NCBI RefSeq assembly: GCF_963668475.1
Contig: NZ_OY764544.1
Location: forward strand, 1,178,001 to 1,242,000
Direction: 5' to 3'
DNA from: an uncultured Methanospirillum sp.
GTDB lineage: Archaea > Halobacteriota > Methanomicrobia > Methanomicrobiales > Methanospirillaceae
DNA: 64,000 bases
Both the position numbers and the translations under genes were made by a program. Under the pieces are notes generated by a model. It was not told the origin of the DNA, did no database searches, and was given only the letters and a program-made list of their open reading frames with translations. Every line of letters begins with the position of its first letter. The stretch's first letter is position 1. This document shows, in pieces, positions 34,371-43,647 of the stretch.

Positions 34371-35972
34371 CTAAAAAGAAGAGGAAAAGGATCGGTTTTT
34401 AGAGAATACATCAAGATAGGTGCTTAATTTAGTTCCATCGCGCATGAAGTACCAAGCAGGGAAATCCTTCTCCACCAAAGGCAGAGAGAAAGAGTAGTTA
34501 TAGGCAACCACCTGTTTCTGGTACCCGGGAAGAGAACCTGAATCATATGAATTCGTACTGAGCATGATGACCAGATCGGGATCTTTCTGAAGGATCATGG
34601 CAGGAGCGGGTTTTTGCGCAAGGAGGGTGATTTTATTCCAGCCTTCTCCCCTGAAATACCAGGGAAGCGGCCAGTATGCATCTGTTGTCACCACTGACAT
34701 GTTGGATACCGAGATGAGATCCATCACATGTTTAAGATCCTCACTGTTCTGCGCCTGAACAATGGGTTCATTGATATCAGCCGGGGTGTAGCAGACATGG
34801 AGGGTCATGACCAGGAGGAATGCACAGCCCAGCAGTCCCAAAATGATCTTTTTCCCGGATAGATCATACGATGCCAAAAGAATCAGGGGAAACAACTGAT
34901 GAATCAGGAGCCAGGGAACCTTTTCCCCGACATACGCATAGAAGAGTAGTGAAAGCAAAGCCCAGTAGATCGCAAAGGTGAGCAGAAATGCTGATTTATT
35001 ATCATTTGTCTGATGGTCGGCACCATGACTCTTCTTTATTTTTTGCAGATGTCGAGATGTTTCAGATTTCAGCTCGGAAAAACCGGCCTGTCTGATTCCC
35101 CAGTGCCAGAACCCAAGAACGGCAAGGATCAGGATCGGAAGTTCGTAGACAACCAGAAGCAGGAGATAATACCATGGAGCACCACAGATTCTGCACTCCC
35201 CCTGAACTCCCATCCAATGAGAGATAGCTTTCCCAGGAGCGAGCAGGATCATCTCCGGGTGAGAAAGAAATGTTGTGTAACAGAGCGTGCCAATACCAGC
35301 CATAACCAGTAATCCGACCACCAGATCACGCAACCATCTCTTTGGCAGCCGAATCCGGCCGGTCATGAGCATCAGCACAAAAAACGATGCAAAGATGAGG
35401 AGAGTTGCTGGCATATCTTCTTTCAGACAGAGACCACAGGCTGCTGATGCAGCAGCACAGGCAGCATACTGCCACTTGCCTTTGTCCAGATAGAGAAGTA
35501 AGCAGACAAGAAGACAGACAGTGAAGAAGAGCTGGAATATGTCATGGCGCAGAAACCGGGAGAAATATACCATGGAGGGGGAGAGTGCAAAAAAGAGGGA
35601 CGCAAAGATGGCCTGATCTTTTTTGATCCACCCGTTCTGATGTAGCACCCAGAATAAAGGAATAATTGCTGCTCCGAAGATTGCCGGGAGCAGACGAGCG
35701 ACAACATCTGATGCTCCGAACAGGAAAAATGCTGCACCTGTCAGGTAATAGAGCAGTGGGCCATGGTAGACGGGATCATACAGGTACGAACCGGTAGTGA
35801 TCAGATTATACGTATACCATGCATGGATGGCTTCGTCATGATGAAAGAGTTTCAGATCTGGTGAGATACATCTGATGAGAAGGCCTACTAAAAAAACGAG
35901 AAGAATGATCCGCCCTGCGGAGGTGCGGTTATAGATATTGGAAATTACGTGCTTCAGCACGTTATGCACCAA
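34371..35972 (-). CDS. TIGR03663 family membrane protein 2 (Agl23-like)
   Basis: This paralogue of the downstream gene has 533 residues with the same motifs (LHHDEAIHAWYTYNLITTGSYLYDP, YVGEKVPWLLIHQLFP) and the same order of membrane segments. The start is uncertain. A TTG six bases after the S10 stop opens the frame, other candidates are the GTG codons just downstream, and a hairpin (35947-35962) covers this region. Tandem duplication with moderate divergence is evident by eye. Confidence 0.87.
   Translation of the reverse strand: MVHNVLKHVISNIYNRTSAGRIILLVFLVGLLIRCISPDLKLFHHDEAIHAWYTYNLITTGSYLYDPVYHGPLLYYLTGAAFFLFGASDVVARLLPAIFGAAIIPLFWVLHQNGWIKKDQAIFASLFFALSPSMVYFSRFLRHDIFQLFFTVCLLVCLLLYLDKGKWQYAACAAASAACGLCLKEDMPATLLIFASFFVLMLMTGRIRLPKRWLRDLVVGLLVMAGIGTLCYTTFLSHPEMILLAPGKAISHWMGVQGECRICGAPWYYLLLLVVYELPILILAVLGFWHWGIRQAGFSELKSETSRHLQKIKKSHGADHQTNDNKSAFLLTFAIYWALLSLLFYAYVGEKVPWLLIHQLFPLILLASYDLSGKKIILGLLGCAFLLVMTLHVCYTPADINEPIVQAQNSEDLKHVMDLISVSNMSVVTTDAYWPLPWYFRGEGWNKITLLAQKPAPAMILQKDPDLVIMLSTNSYDSGSLPGYQKQVVAYNYSFSLPLVEKDFPAWYFMRDGTKLSTYLDVFSKNRSFSSSF
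35947..35962 (-). terminator. T-run and hairpin between S10 and the TIGR03663 gene
   Basis: ACGTGCT/AGCACGT form a perfect 7-bp hairpin (35947-35953 with 35956-35962). A seven-base T-run on the minus strand (35977-35971) comes just before it. Together they could end the tuf-rps10 transcript. They overlap the presumed start of the next gene. Confidence 0.4.
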
Positions 35973-35978
35973 AAAAAT

Positions 35979-36287
35979 TCAGCTCTCGAGAACAATCTCG
36001 ATACCGATATCTTTTGGTACCTGGGTGCGCATCAGCTGTCGCAGTGCACGCTCATCTGCATCGATATCGATGAGACGCTTGTGTACACGCATCTGCCAGC
36101 GGTCCCATGTTGCGGTACCTTCGCCGTCCGGGCTCTTCCGGATTGGAACAACGAGTTTTCTGGTAGGGAGCGGGATTGGTCCTGCGAGGTTTACGCCAGT
36201 GCGTTCTGCGATCTCACGAATCTTGTCGCATACCTCTTCGACTTTCTGGTAATCTGTTCCGGTGAGCCGGATACGGGCTTTCTGCAT
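35979..36287 (-). CDS. rps10: 30S ribosomal protein S10
   Basis: The 102-residue protein starts [20 protein letters not shown] and contains [22 protein letters not shown], the S10 signature, ending in [14 protein letters not shown]. The ATG at 36287 with GGTG nine bases upstream is preferred to the GTG at 36299. It follows EF-1alpha in the same operon, the usual archaeal order. Confidence 0.97.
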   Translation of the reverse strand: MQKARIRLTGTDYQKVEEVCDKIREIAERTGVNLAGPIPLPTRKLVVPIRKSPDGEGTATWDRWQMRVHKRLIDIDADERALRQLMRTQVPKDIGIEIVLES

Positions 36288-36313
36288 GATTAAACACACC
36301 CAAAAAATTAGGG

Positions 36314-37591
36314 TTAGCGGAATTGTTTCTTGACTACTTCAATACACATTCCGGCTGCAATGGTCTGACCCATATCACGTATGGCAAAGCGACCGAGCTG
36401 GGGGAATTCCTTTGCGCTTTCTACGCAGAAGGGTTTTGTTGGTTTGCACTTGATGACAGCTGCATCTCCTGCCTTCAGGAAGGTCGGATTCTCCTCAGAG
36501 GTCTGACCAGTCCGTGGGTCGAGCTTCTTGACGAGCTCAATGAAGGTGCATGCAACCTGTGCAGTGTGGCAGTGGAAAACCGGAGTGTATCCTGCGGTGA
36601 TTGCGCTTGGGTGCTGAAGAACGACGATCTGTGCAGAGAATTCTTCTGCAACTGATGGTGGAACATCAGCGGCACCGCATACATCACCACGGCGGACATC
36701 ATCCTTACCGATACCACGAACGTTGAAACCGATGTTGTCACCGGGCAGTGCCTGTGGCTGCTCTTCATGGTGCATCTCAATGGATTTGCATTCTCCACCC
36801 TTGTTTGCTGGCATGAAGACGACGTTCATACCCTTCTTAAGGATACCGGTCTCAACACGGCCGACTGGAACAGTCCCAATACCGGAGATTGAGTATGCAT
36901 CCTGAATTGGAATACGAAGTGGCTTGTCGGTTGGTTTCTCCGGGACTTCAAGTTCATCAAGAAGTGAGAAGAGTGTCTTCCCCTTGTACCAGGGCATCTT
37001 GTCGCTGATCTTGGTGATGTTGTCGCCTTCGAATGCACTGATTGGGATGAACTTGACGCTGTCAGGGTTGGTTCCGACCATCTTGAGGAGGTTACCAACA
37101 TCAATCTTGACCTGGTTGAACCGTGCCTCATCGTAGTTGGATGCATCCATCTTGTTGACACCGATGATGAGCTGTTTGATACCAAGGGTCTTTGCAAGGA
37201 AAACGTGCTCCTTGGTCTGCTCCATAACACCATCAGGTGCTGCAACGATGATGATTGCTGCATCAGCCTGTGATGCACCGGTGATCATGTTCTTGACGAA
37301 GTCACGGTGTCCCGGACAGTCCACGACGGTGAAGTAGTACTTGTCGGTGTCGAACCTCTTGTGAGCGATATCGATGGTGATACCACGCTCACGCTCTTCT
37401 TTGAGGTTGTCCATAACCCATGCAAATGCAAAGGATCCTTTTCCCTTTGACTCTGCTTCTTTCTTGTACTGCTCGATGATATGCGCAGGAACTGCTCCTG
37501 CTTCGTACATAAGACGTCCAACGGTAGTAGACTTGCCGTGGTCAATGTGGCCGATGACCGCGAGGTTAATGTGTGGCTTCTCAGCTGCCAT
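36314..37591 (-). CDS. tuf: Translation elongation factor 1-alpha
   Basis: The 425-residue GTPase delivers aminoacyl-tRNA to the ribosome. It has GHIDHGKST (G1), ERERGITID (G2), DCPGHRDF (G3) and NKMDA (G4), followed by the two beta-barrel domains. The frame opens at 37639, but the ATG at 37591 is preceded by GGAGG and gives the family start [16 protein letters not shown]-2, S7 and S12, often in the same operon, are not present here. Confidence 0.97.
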   Translation of the reverse strand: MAAEKPHINLAVIGHIDHGKSTTVGRLMYEAGAVPAHIIEQYKKEAESKGKGSFAFAWVMDNLKEERERGITIDIAHKRFDTDKYYFTVVDCPGHRDFVKNMITGASQADAAIIIVAAPDGVMEQTKEHVFLAKTLGIKQLIIGVNKMDASNYDEARFNQVKIDVGNLLKMVGTNPDSVKFIPISAFEGDNITKISDKMPWYKGKTLFSLLDELEVPEKPTDKPLRIPIQDAYSISGIGTVPVGRVETGILKKGMNVVFMPANKGGECKSIEMHHEEQPQALPGDNIGFNVRGIGKDDVRRGDVCGAADVPPSVAEEFSAQIVVLQHPSAITAGYTPVFHCHTAQVACTFIELVKKLDPRTGQTSEENPTFLKAGDAAVIKCKPTKPFCVESAKEFPQLGRFAIRDMGQTIAAGMCIEVVKKQFR

Positions 37592-37788
37592 AGTATAGTA
37601 TCCTCCAATACCTCCGCAAATATCAGATCTGCCTAACACAGTCCATTTATGCGAGTATTACATATTTGATAGAAGTTCTTTTTAATAGTTTTCATGCCCA
37701 TCCATTCCTTTTCTAGGACACCGATTAGGATTCGGAGCCCGGTGGACGAACTGATAAATACTGATCCTGAGGATAGATATCCAATATC

Positions 37789-38094
37789 ATGAAATCTCTC
37801 CCAATACTCCGAGAATTATCCTGCGATAAGGTTCAGGTTGAATGCGCTTCAGGAAAACTCGCTGTGCATACCAGATGTGGATTGTGCATACATTGTAAAG
37901 GGGTCAAAGTGGGAGCGCGGATTATGCCCTCTCCATATGATATAATTGCAGGACAGATCCGAACCGGCGTTATGCCACCTGAGGCGCTGATGGAAGCAGC
38001 GATGCAGTTCAACACCCTCGTCAGGGATGGAACTGAGATCACCTGTGATGATGATGCCAATACAGGTTACACCCCCCGTTTCAGATCCAAATAA
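37789..38094 (+). CDS. Small Cys-rich hypothetical protein (101 aa)
   Basis: I do not recognise this protein. It has a Cys cluster (SCDKVQVEC, then RCGLCIHC at about residues 29-36) that could bind zinc or an iron-sulfur cluster, followed by a helical part (PEALMEAAMQFNTLV). It is divergent from tuf and convergent with cobS. Its stop lies three bases from the cobS stop. A GAGGAT lies 16 bases before the ATG, farther than usual. Codon use looks normal for the genome. Confidence 0.6.
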   Translation: MKSLPILRELSCDKVQVECASGKLAVHTRCGLCIHCKGVKVGARIMPSPYDIIAGQIRTGVMPPEALMEAAMQFNTLVRDGTEITCDDDANTGYTPRFRSK

Positions 38095-38096
38095 AA

Positions 38097-38858
38097 TCAA
38101 AGCAAAATATCCATCAGGGACGGTGCGGATACAGCCGAGGTACAGGCGAGAACAGCCAGCACCCCTGCACGGGTGATCTCTCCGCCTGCACCAGTAACAT
38201 CCCCGTTTACTCCTCCGAAAAGCCGGGTTGAAAGAGTGATGAGTATAGCAGGCACTACAATCATTACTGCACCCATAAACCCGATTGATACAATCGAAAC
38301 CGGGAGAAGGAGAAGCGGGAGAAGAAGAAGAGTTGACGGGATGGCAAACCATGGAGAAGTGTACTTGTGCAGCATCGCATGAAGTCCCTTATGAAACGGC
38401 CTGCCAAAGATCGTCATGATCGCCATAGTATATTTTCCCGCAACTTCTGCAAGGATAATTGCGATGAATGCCAGATGCAGTGAAGCAAGGGAACTCCAGG
38501 AGATCAGGGTTACCATAAGCCCAAGTGCTATCCCACCGGTCCCTATCGTCCGGTCGGTAAGGGCCCGTACCCTGATCTCGCGGCTACCATGTGCCATCAG
38601 CCCGTCTCCGAGATCCAGAAGACCGTCCAGATGGTTGCAACCCGTGACAAAGAGCACAATGGTAAGTCCTATTCCTGCTGCTACAAGCGGGGGAGCGGGA
38701 AGAAGAAAAAGAACCACACCTGCAACCCCCCCGGTGACATACCCAGCAAGCGGATAGAGCCAGACATTCCGGGAGAATGCCTCAAACGGTGCCATTCTTC
38801 CAAGAGGAAGGATTGTAGTAAACTGGAGAAGGGCAATGACCGGGTTCAGGGGATTCAT
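38097..38858 (-). CDS. cobS: Adenosylcobinamide-GDP ribazoletransferase
   Basis: This 253-residue membrane enzyme joins adenosylcobinamide-GDP to alpha-ribazole in the last step of cobalamin synthesis. It has the motif GCNHLDGLLDLGDGLMAHGSREIRVRALTDRTIG split over the membrane loop (Asp-rich, metal-binding) and several hydrophobic segments. The frame is open to 39002, but the ATG at 38858 gives the usual N-terminus MNPLNPVIALLQFTTILPLG and has AGGT eight bases upstream. It is divergent from cobT, the enzyme that makes its substrate precursor. Confidence 0.94.
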   Translation of the reverse strand: MNPLNPVIALLQFTTILPLGRMAPFEAFSRNVWLYPLAGYVTGGVAGVVLFLLPAPPLVAAGIGLTIVLFVTGCNHLDGLLDLGDGLMAHGSREIRVRALTDRTIGTGGIALGLMVTLISWSSLASLHLAFIAIILAEVAGKYTMAIMTIFGRPFHKGLHAMLHKYTSPWFAIPSTLLLLPLLLLPVSIVSIGFMGAVMIVVPAILITLSTRLFGGVNGDVTGAGGEITRAGVLAVLACTSAVSAPSLMDILL

Positions 38859-38972
38859 AACTAAGTACCTATCACTTCTGACAGGAATAGAAATACCTTC
38901 CTGCAACAGTTGATCCAACCGTGCTATCTTGTAGGAGGCAGATTCATGCATCAATGATGCCAACCGGTGAGC

Positions 38973-39998
38973 ATGACTCTCCTCTCCAGATCTCACACCC
39001 ACATTCCGAAATCGCCCCTATTCTGTGGCGTTCTTGCAAATACTCTTCTTTCGACAGTACCCGGTCTTTCAGGTGCCGGTCCGAATCCGCAGGGATCCCT
39101 CATGGTTCCAAACCTGGATGCTGAACTCATCATACAGGGCAAGATCACCAGCTGCGATGCAACGCCCAACACAGGGACGGGATGCCCGACCCCTGCTTCC
39201 ATCACCAGGTCCATGGCAGAACTGGCAGGGTTTCCTGTCCTTTTCATTAATGCCGGCCTTGCTCATCAGCCAAATGTTCCCTGCCTTGATTTCTACTCTT
39301 CACCTGGACAGGACCCCAGAAAGGAACCTGCAGTGCCTGATACACAACGATTGTATACCAATGGACAATGGGCAGGAAGATTCTTCTCAGAAACGTACGA
39401 CACACTGGTGATCGGAGAATGTGTCCCTGGAGGGACCACAACAGCACTCTGTATCCTTCGTGCATGCGGGTATCAGGCCCATGTCAGCAGTGCTGCAGCA
39501 AAGAGCCCAAAAGAACTCAAAGAGGAGATCGTAACAGTTGTCCTCCAGCGTGCCAAGACTTTAGGGACAAAAAATCCTCTTGACCTCATCAGAGAAGTGG
39601 GTGATCCAATGATGGCGGTTGTTGCGGGAATTGCCAGCACCTATACAGGTACACTCTTTCTCGCCGGTGGAACCCAGATGCTGGCAGTTGCCGCTATCGT
39701 AAAGGCAATGGGCATGGCGGCTCCAGAAGTGGTCACCACAGTATATGTCCGTGACGATAAGGATGCAAACTGCATTGATCTTGCTGCACAGATTGGAGCA
39801 CCTCTCACCATCGTCGATCCTGATTTTGGGGCAATAGGGCACTCAGGATTGGTACGATACTGTATTGGAGAGGTGAAAGAAGGGATGGGAGCAGGAGGAG
39901 CAATATTTCTAGCCCACCTGATGGGCCATCAGCTCCCTGATATCAAGGAGTCGATTCTCAGATTTGTCACAACCTACTGTCCCTCAAAACCTTTGTAG
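38973..39998 (+). CDS. cobT: Nicotinate-nucleotide:DMB phosphoribosyltransferase-like protein (archaeal CobT)
   Basis: About 341 residues. GECVPGGTTTALCILRACGYQAHVSS and LAGGTQMLAVAAI are CobT features, and EGMGAGGAIFLA near the end carries the Gly-rich loop with the catalytic Glu of the family. The archaeal type differs from bacterial CobT in its N-terminus. It makes alpha-ribazole phosphate-type intermediates for the lower ligand of cobalamin. The start is uncertain (GTG 38967 or ATG 38973). Placement next to cobS supports the role. Confidence 0.9.
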   Translation: MTLLSRSHTHIPKSPLFCGVLANTLLSTVPGLSGAGPNPQGSLMVPNLDAELIIQGKITSCDATPNTGTGCPTPASITRSMAELAGFPVLFINAGLAHQPNVPCLDFYSSPGQDPRKEPAVPDTQRLYTNGQWAGRFFSETYDTLVIGECVPGGTTTALCILRACGYQAHVSSAAAKSPKELKEEIVTVVLQRAKTLGTKNPLDLIREVGDPMMAVVAGIASTYTGTLFLAGGTQMLAVAAIVKAMGMAAPEVVTTVYVRDDKDANCIDLAAQIGAPLTIVDPDFGAIGHSGLVRYCIGEVKEGMGAGGAIFLAHLMGHQLPDIKESILRFVTTYCPSKPL

Positions 39999-40021
39999 TC
40001 AGCACGCCAACATTTGGGGAG

Positions 40022-40576
40022 ATGCTCCCCATCGCTGTGGTTAATAATCATGGTCAGTTTAACCATCTGATCTCACGGACTCTCAGGGATCTTGATATTG
40101 AGTCGATCCTGATTCCAAATACCACTCCCCCTGATGATGTTGCAACCGGATACCGAGGTATCATCCTCGGCGGAGGGCCGGATATCGGTCGTGCAGGCAG
40201 ATCCGCAGAATATCTGGACCTACAACTTCCTGTGCTCGGGATCTGTCTCGGGCTCCATATCATCGCAACTAAGTTCGGAGGAGAGGTGAAACCCGGACGC
40301 ATGGGCGGATATGGTGCCGTTACTGTCTCAGTGGTTGACCAGGATGCTATTCTCCAGGGGTATCCTGATAGCATCCAGGTCTGGGCATCCCATGCCGATG
40401 AGGTGATCACTGCTCCACCTGGATTTGTTAAGCTGGCTACATCTGACATCTGCGGAAATGAAGCAGTACGGCACCAGGATCTTCCCATCTTCGGGGTTCA
40501 GTGGCACCCGGAGGTCAGCCATACCTTTGAAGGGTATCGTGTGTTTGAAAATTTTGAAAAGATCTGCCAGGGTTGA
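40022..40576 (+). CDS. guaAA: GMP synthase, glutamine amidotransferase subunit
   Basis: The 184-residue class I amidotransferase has the nucleophile in GICLGLHIIA and the His/Glu in QWHPEVSH. Archaea encode GMP synthase as two chains, and this is the short ammonia-producing one; the ATP-pyrophosphatase subunit is not in the window. GRMGGYGAVTVSVVD matches archaeal GuaA amidotransferase. The stop overlaps the TTG start of the next gene. Confidence 0.93.
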   Translation: MLPIAVVNNHGQFNHLISRTLRDLDIESILIPNTTPPDDVATGYRGIILGGGPDIGRAGRSAEYLDLQLPVLGICLGLHIIATKFGGEVKPGRMGGYGAVTVSVVDQDAILQGYPDSIQVWASHADEVITAPPGFVKLATSDICGNEAVRHQDLPIFGVQWHPEVSHTFEGYRVFENFEKICQG

Positions 40577-41124
40577 GCAGAATTTCTGACCAGCAATTAT
40601 ACTCAGAGATCGGGAGAACTGACTTCACCTGTATCAGGTGTGGTGCATGCTGCAGGGAGACTGAACCGGGATCAAATCTTGTTCTGGTAAGCCCGGGAGA
40701 GGTGAGAACGATCATGGCTGCCACTTCGCTCACATTCGATGAGGTTGCAGAACCATACCCGGACCAGATTCATGAGGGTGATCGAAAGTATACCCTCGGA
40801 TGGGCACTCAGGCGTGAAGGTGACAGATGCAGGTTTCTTGGTGAAGGAGGCTGCTCGATCTACCAATCCCGCCCCTGGATATGCAGGACATATCCATTTA
40901 TGATCAATAATGGGAGCCTGATAACATTCCCCTGTAATGGAATAGGAACCAGTACGGGTGAAGAGCCGAGGGTCATAAACCAGATGATACAGGACCTGAT
41001 AGACCGGCAGCGAGCAGAAACAGCAGAAGAAGAGCGTATTTCAGAAGTCCTTACCCGGGTGAAGATCCCAGACGGAAAACTGGTGGTTATCGATGGAGAA
41101 GGCATGAGGATAATGAATGGGTGA
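40573..41124 (+). CDS. YkgJ-type cysteine-cluster protein 2
   Basis: The 183-residue protein has CIRCGACC (Cys20, 23, 26, 27). The second part, CSIYQSRPWICRTYPFM, is the YkgJ family layout for a zinc or iron-sulfur site. The TTG start overlaps the GuaA stop, and no other start fits before the Cys motif. Its end overlaps the TraB gene by eight bases. It differs from the copy at 18206 in the C-terminal part. Function is unknown. Confidence 0.83.
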   Translation: MSRISDQQLYSEIGRTDFTCIRCGACCRETEPGSNLVLVSPGEVRTIMAATSLTFDEVAEPYPDQIHEGDRKYTLGWALRREGDRCRFLGEGGCSIYQSRPWICRTYPFMINNGSLITFPCNGIGTSTGEEPRVINQMIQDLIDRQRAETAEEERISEVLTRVKIPDGKLVVIDGEGMRIMNG

Positions 41125-42325
41125 GATCAGGATTATCGGGACAGCACATGTCTCACAGAAGAGCGTTGATGAAGTAATCGAGGCGATCGGGGAATGGAAC
41201 CCGGACGTTGTTGCCATTGAACTTGATCAGGGAAGATACAACGGACTAAAACAGCAGCAGCAGAATCCGGACATCGAAGAGATGCTTCATGCCCAAAATT
41301 TTAACCAACTGCTGATCCAGTGGGTTCTCGCATATATTCAGAGAAAAATCGGAATGGATGTGGGAGTGGAACCCGGCGCTGAGATGAAGGCGGCGATCGC
41401 TGAGACTGAAGGAAGAGGAATTGAACTCGCTCTGATCGATCGGGATATCAGGGTGACACTTCATCGATTCTGGGCTTCCATGTCGATACTTGAAAAACTC
41501 AAGATGTTTTATTCCCTTGCAGGCTCCCTCGTGGTTGCAGATAATGCAAGTGAGATGATCGACATTGAAGAACTTAAGAAAGAGGACTTTGTCACAGTGG
41601 CGATGGAAGAGTTCCACAAGTTCTCCCCACGTGGGGCATATGCCTTAATATCTGAACGGGATGCCTACATGTCCTATCATCTGATACAACTTGGGCAGAC
41701 CCATGAAAGGGTACTTGCAGTGGTAGGAGCGGGCCACCGGAAGGGCATCGACGGATTCCTCAAAAACCCGAAGTCACTCCCTCCGATGCCTAGTCTCGTG
41801 GAGACGATCAAAACACGGCCATGGGGAAAGATTTTTGCTGCAGCTGTGATGGTTGTTTTTGCCCTGATCATCCTGGCCATCATCTTCTCAGGAGTCGGGA
41901 CCGATGTACTCATCCTTGCTCTCATATACTGGGTGATCATACATGGAATTCCGACAATGGTGTGTACCCTTCTTGCAGGCGGACATCCCCTCTCGGCACT
42001 GACCGGATTTCTCATCTCACCAATCTCTGCACTGCACCCACTCATCGCAGCGGGATGGTTCTCGGCGATTGTTGAGGCAAAGATCAGAAAACCCCGTCCT
42101 TCTGATGTGAAGAAGATCTTTTCGGCAGAATCATTTGCAGAGATGAGGAAGATTCCCCTCTTCAAAGTTGTGCTGGTCGCAGCTCTTGCAAACGTCGGGA
42201 GTAGCATCGGAACCTTTGCTTACTTTATCTTCATCTTCCCAATCCTCGGGATTGACCCAAGTGTGCTCCTCTCCACCGGATTTGAAAACATGATTCATGC
42301 GATCACAAACCTTTTCACCGGATGA
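41117..42325 (+). CDS. TraB/PrgY family membrane protein
   Basis: The 402-residue protein starts IRIIGTAHVSQKSVDEVIE with the GTAH motif. ELDQGRYNGL and VVGAGHRKGI are conserved metal-type residues of the TraB domain (residues 1-225). Four or five membrane helices follow (about 240-400). PrgY in Enterococcus blocks peptide pheromones, and archaeal members may be membrane-bound hydrolases. The archaeal role is unknown. It closes the guaAA-YkgJ-traB run. Confidence 0.9.
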   Translation: MGEIRIIGTAHVSQKSVDEVIEAIGEWNPDVVAIELDQGRYNGLKQQQQNPDIEEMLHAQNFNQLLIQWVLAYIQRKIGMDVGVEPGAEMKAAIAETEGRGIELALIDRDIRVTLHRFWASMSILEKLKMFYSLAGSLVVADNASEMIDIEELKKEDFVTVAMEEFHKFSPRGAYALISERDAYMSYHLIQLGQTHERVLAVVGAGHRKGIDGFLKNPKSLPPMPSLVETIKTRPWGKIFAAAVMVVFALIILAIIFSGVGTDVLILALIYWVIIHGIPTMVCTLLAGGHPLSALTGFLISPISALHPLIAAGWFSAIVEAKIRKPRPSDVKKIFSAESFAEMRKIPLFKVVLVAALANVGSSIGTFAYFIFIFPILGIDPSVLLSTGFENMIHAITNLFTG

Positions 42326-42346
42326 AGGTTTTGTAGTGAACAACTG

Positions 42347-42970
42347 ATGATCCATCCCCCGTATCATCTTTTTTTAGAAAAAATGAAAGATTACCCGGTT
42401 CTTCAGACTGGCAGGCTTATTTTAAGGCAGTTCTTTTTTGAAGAGGCATGCATAGTAAGGAACCTTGCCGGTTCTGCAGAGGTCGCCAATGGATGCATAC
42501 ATATACCCCACCCATATGGAATCGGTCTGGCAGAGATCTGGATAGCGTGTCATTCAACATGGTATGCTGAAGGATCGCAGCTCGTCTTTGCAGTTACAAG
42601 GAAAGAAGACGGATGGATCATCGGGGCCGTTGGCCTCACATTTGAACATGAACATAACCGTGCCGAGATCGGATACTGGATCGGACTCCCGTTCTGGAAC
42701 TATGGGTATGCAACCGAAGCTGCAGCAGCAGCCATTACATATGCATTTGATGAGCTCCTCATACACCGTATCACTGCTTTACATTTTGTGAGAAACGTGG
42801 CATCAGGGAGAGTACTTGAGAAACTAGGGATGCACCAGGAAGGAATACTCAAAGAACATCTTCTAAAAGACGGTGTCTGGGAGGATGTAATTATCAGAGC
42901 CATACTTCGTAGTGAGGGGGGAAACTATTCAGAACCAGGGATAACATGGCATTCAGGTGGTGCGGTATGA
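42347..42970 (+). CDS. GNAT family N-acetyltransferase (RimJ/RimL type)
   Basis: The 207-residue protein has the RimJ-like start LQTGRLILRQFFFEEA. Its acetyl-CoA site is in the segment from EIGYWIGLPFWNYGYATEAA to SGRVLEKLGMHQEGILKEHLLKDGVWEDVI. It should acetylate an amino group on a protein or small molecule. The stop overlaps the start of the next gene by four bases. The first ATG is chosen, but no strong ribosome-binding site is seen. Confidence 0.85.
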   Translation: MIHPPYHLFLEKMKDYPVLQTGRLILRQFFFEEACIVRNLAGSAEVANGCIHIPHPYGIGLAEIWIACHSTWYAEGSQLVFAVTRKEDGWIIGAVGLTFEHEHNRAEIGYWIGLPFWNYGYATEAAAAAITYAFDELLIHRITALHFVRNVASGRVLEKLGMHQEGILKEHLLKDGVWEDVIIRAILRSEGGNYSEPGITWHSGGAV

Positions 42971-43647
42971 GGTTCGCTGTACTCCTATCAGGTGGAAAGG
43001 ATTCCATTTACTCATGCTGGAGAGCGATGCAGTCTGGTGAAGTCGTCTGTTTTATCACGATACGATCCCGCAACACTGACAGTTACATGTTTCATACCCC
43101 GAACATTGATCTGACCCGTCTCCAGGCAGAAGCAGCAGGTATTCCGTTGATCGAATGGCAGACAGCAGGAGAGGAAGAGGCAGAGCTCGATGATCTGAGG
43201 GCGGCTTTACGTGAAGCTATCAACACGTATGCAATTGAAGGGGTTGTCTCCGGTGCCATTCAGTCAGTGTACCAGGCTTCACGTGTCCAGCGGATCTGTC
43301 TGGAACTAGGGCTCTGGTCATTCAACCCACTCTGGCTCTGTGAACAGGAGGAATACCTGAGCGAACTGATTGAAAACCGGTTTGAGATAATTATCGCAGG
43401 AATCTTCTCTGCACCGTTTAATGAGACCTGGCTTGGACGAAGGATCGATCCTGAATTCGTGAACAGGCTACTTTCAATCAGGAGCAAGTACGACATCTCT
43501 CTCACCGGAGAAGGGGGAGAGTATGAGAGTTTTGTCTGTGATGCCCCCTTCTTCACCCGTCGTATCGTGATCACCAGATCAGAGATGATATACAAAAATC
43601 ATAACGGAAGATTCCTGATCACCGGTGCTGAACTGGAGGACAAATGA
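42967..43647 (+). CDS. Diphthine-ammonia ligase family protein (Dph6-like)
   Basis: This PP-loop ATPase of 226 residues has the SGGKDSIYSCW motif near the start and the C-terminal GEGGEYESFVCDAPFF, the mark of the Dph6/DUF71 family. In the last step of diphthamide synthesis it aminates diphthine on EF-2. The frame opens at 42946, but the ATG at 42967 has GGTGGTG upstream and an ATGA overlap. Its stop overlaps the amidotransferase gene that follows. Confidence 0.87.
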   Translation: MRFAVLLSGGKDSIYSCWRAMQSGEVVCFITIRSRNTDSYMFHTPNIDLTRLQAEAAGIPLIEWQTAGEEEAELDDLRAALREAINTYAIEGVVSGAIQSVYQASRVQRICLELGLWSFNPLWLCEQEEYLSELIENRFEIIIAGIFSAPFNETWLGRRIDPEFVNRLLSIRSKYDISLTGEGGEYESFVCDAPFFTRRIVITRSEMIYKNHNGRFLITGAELEDK

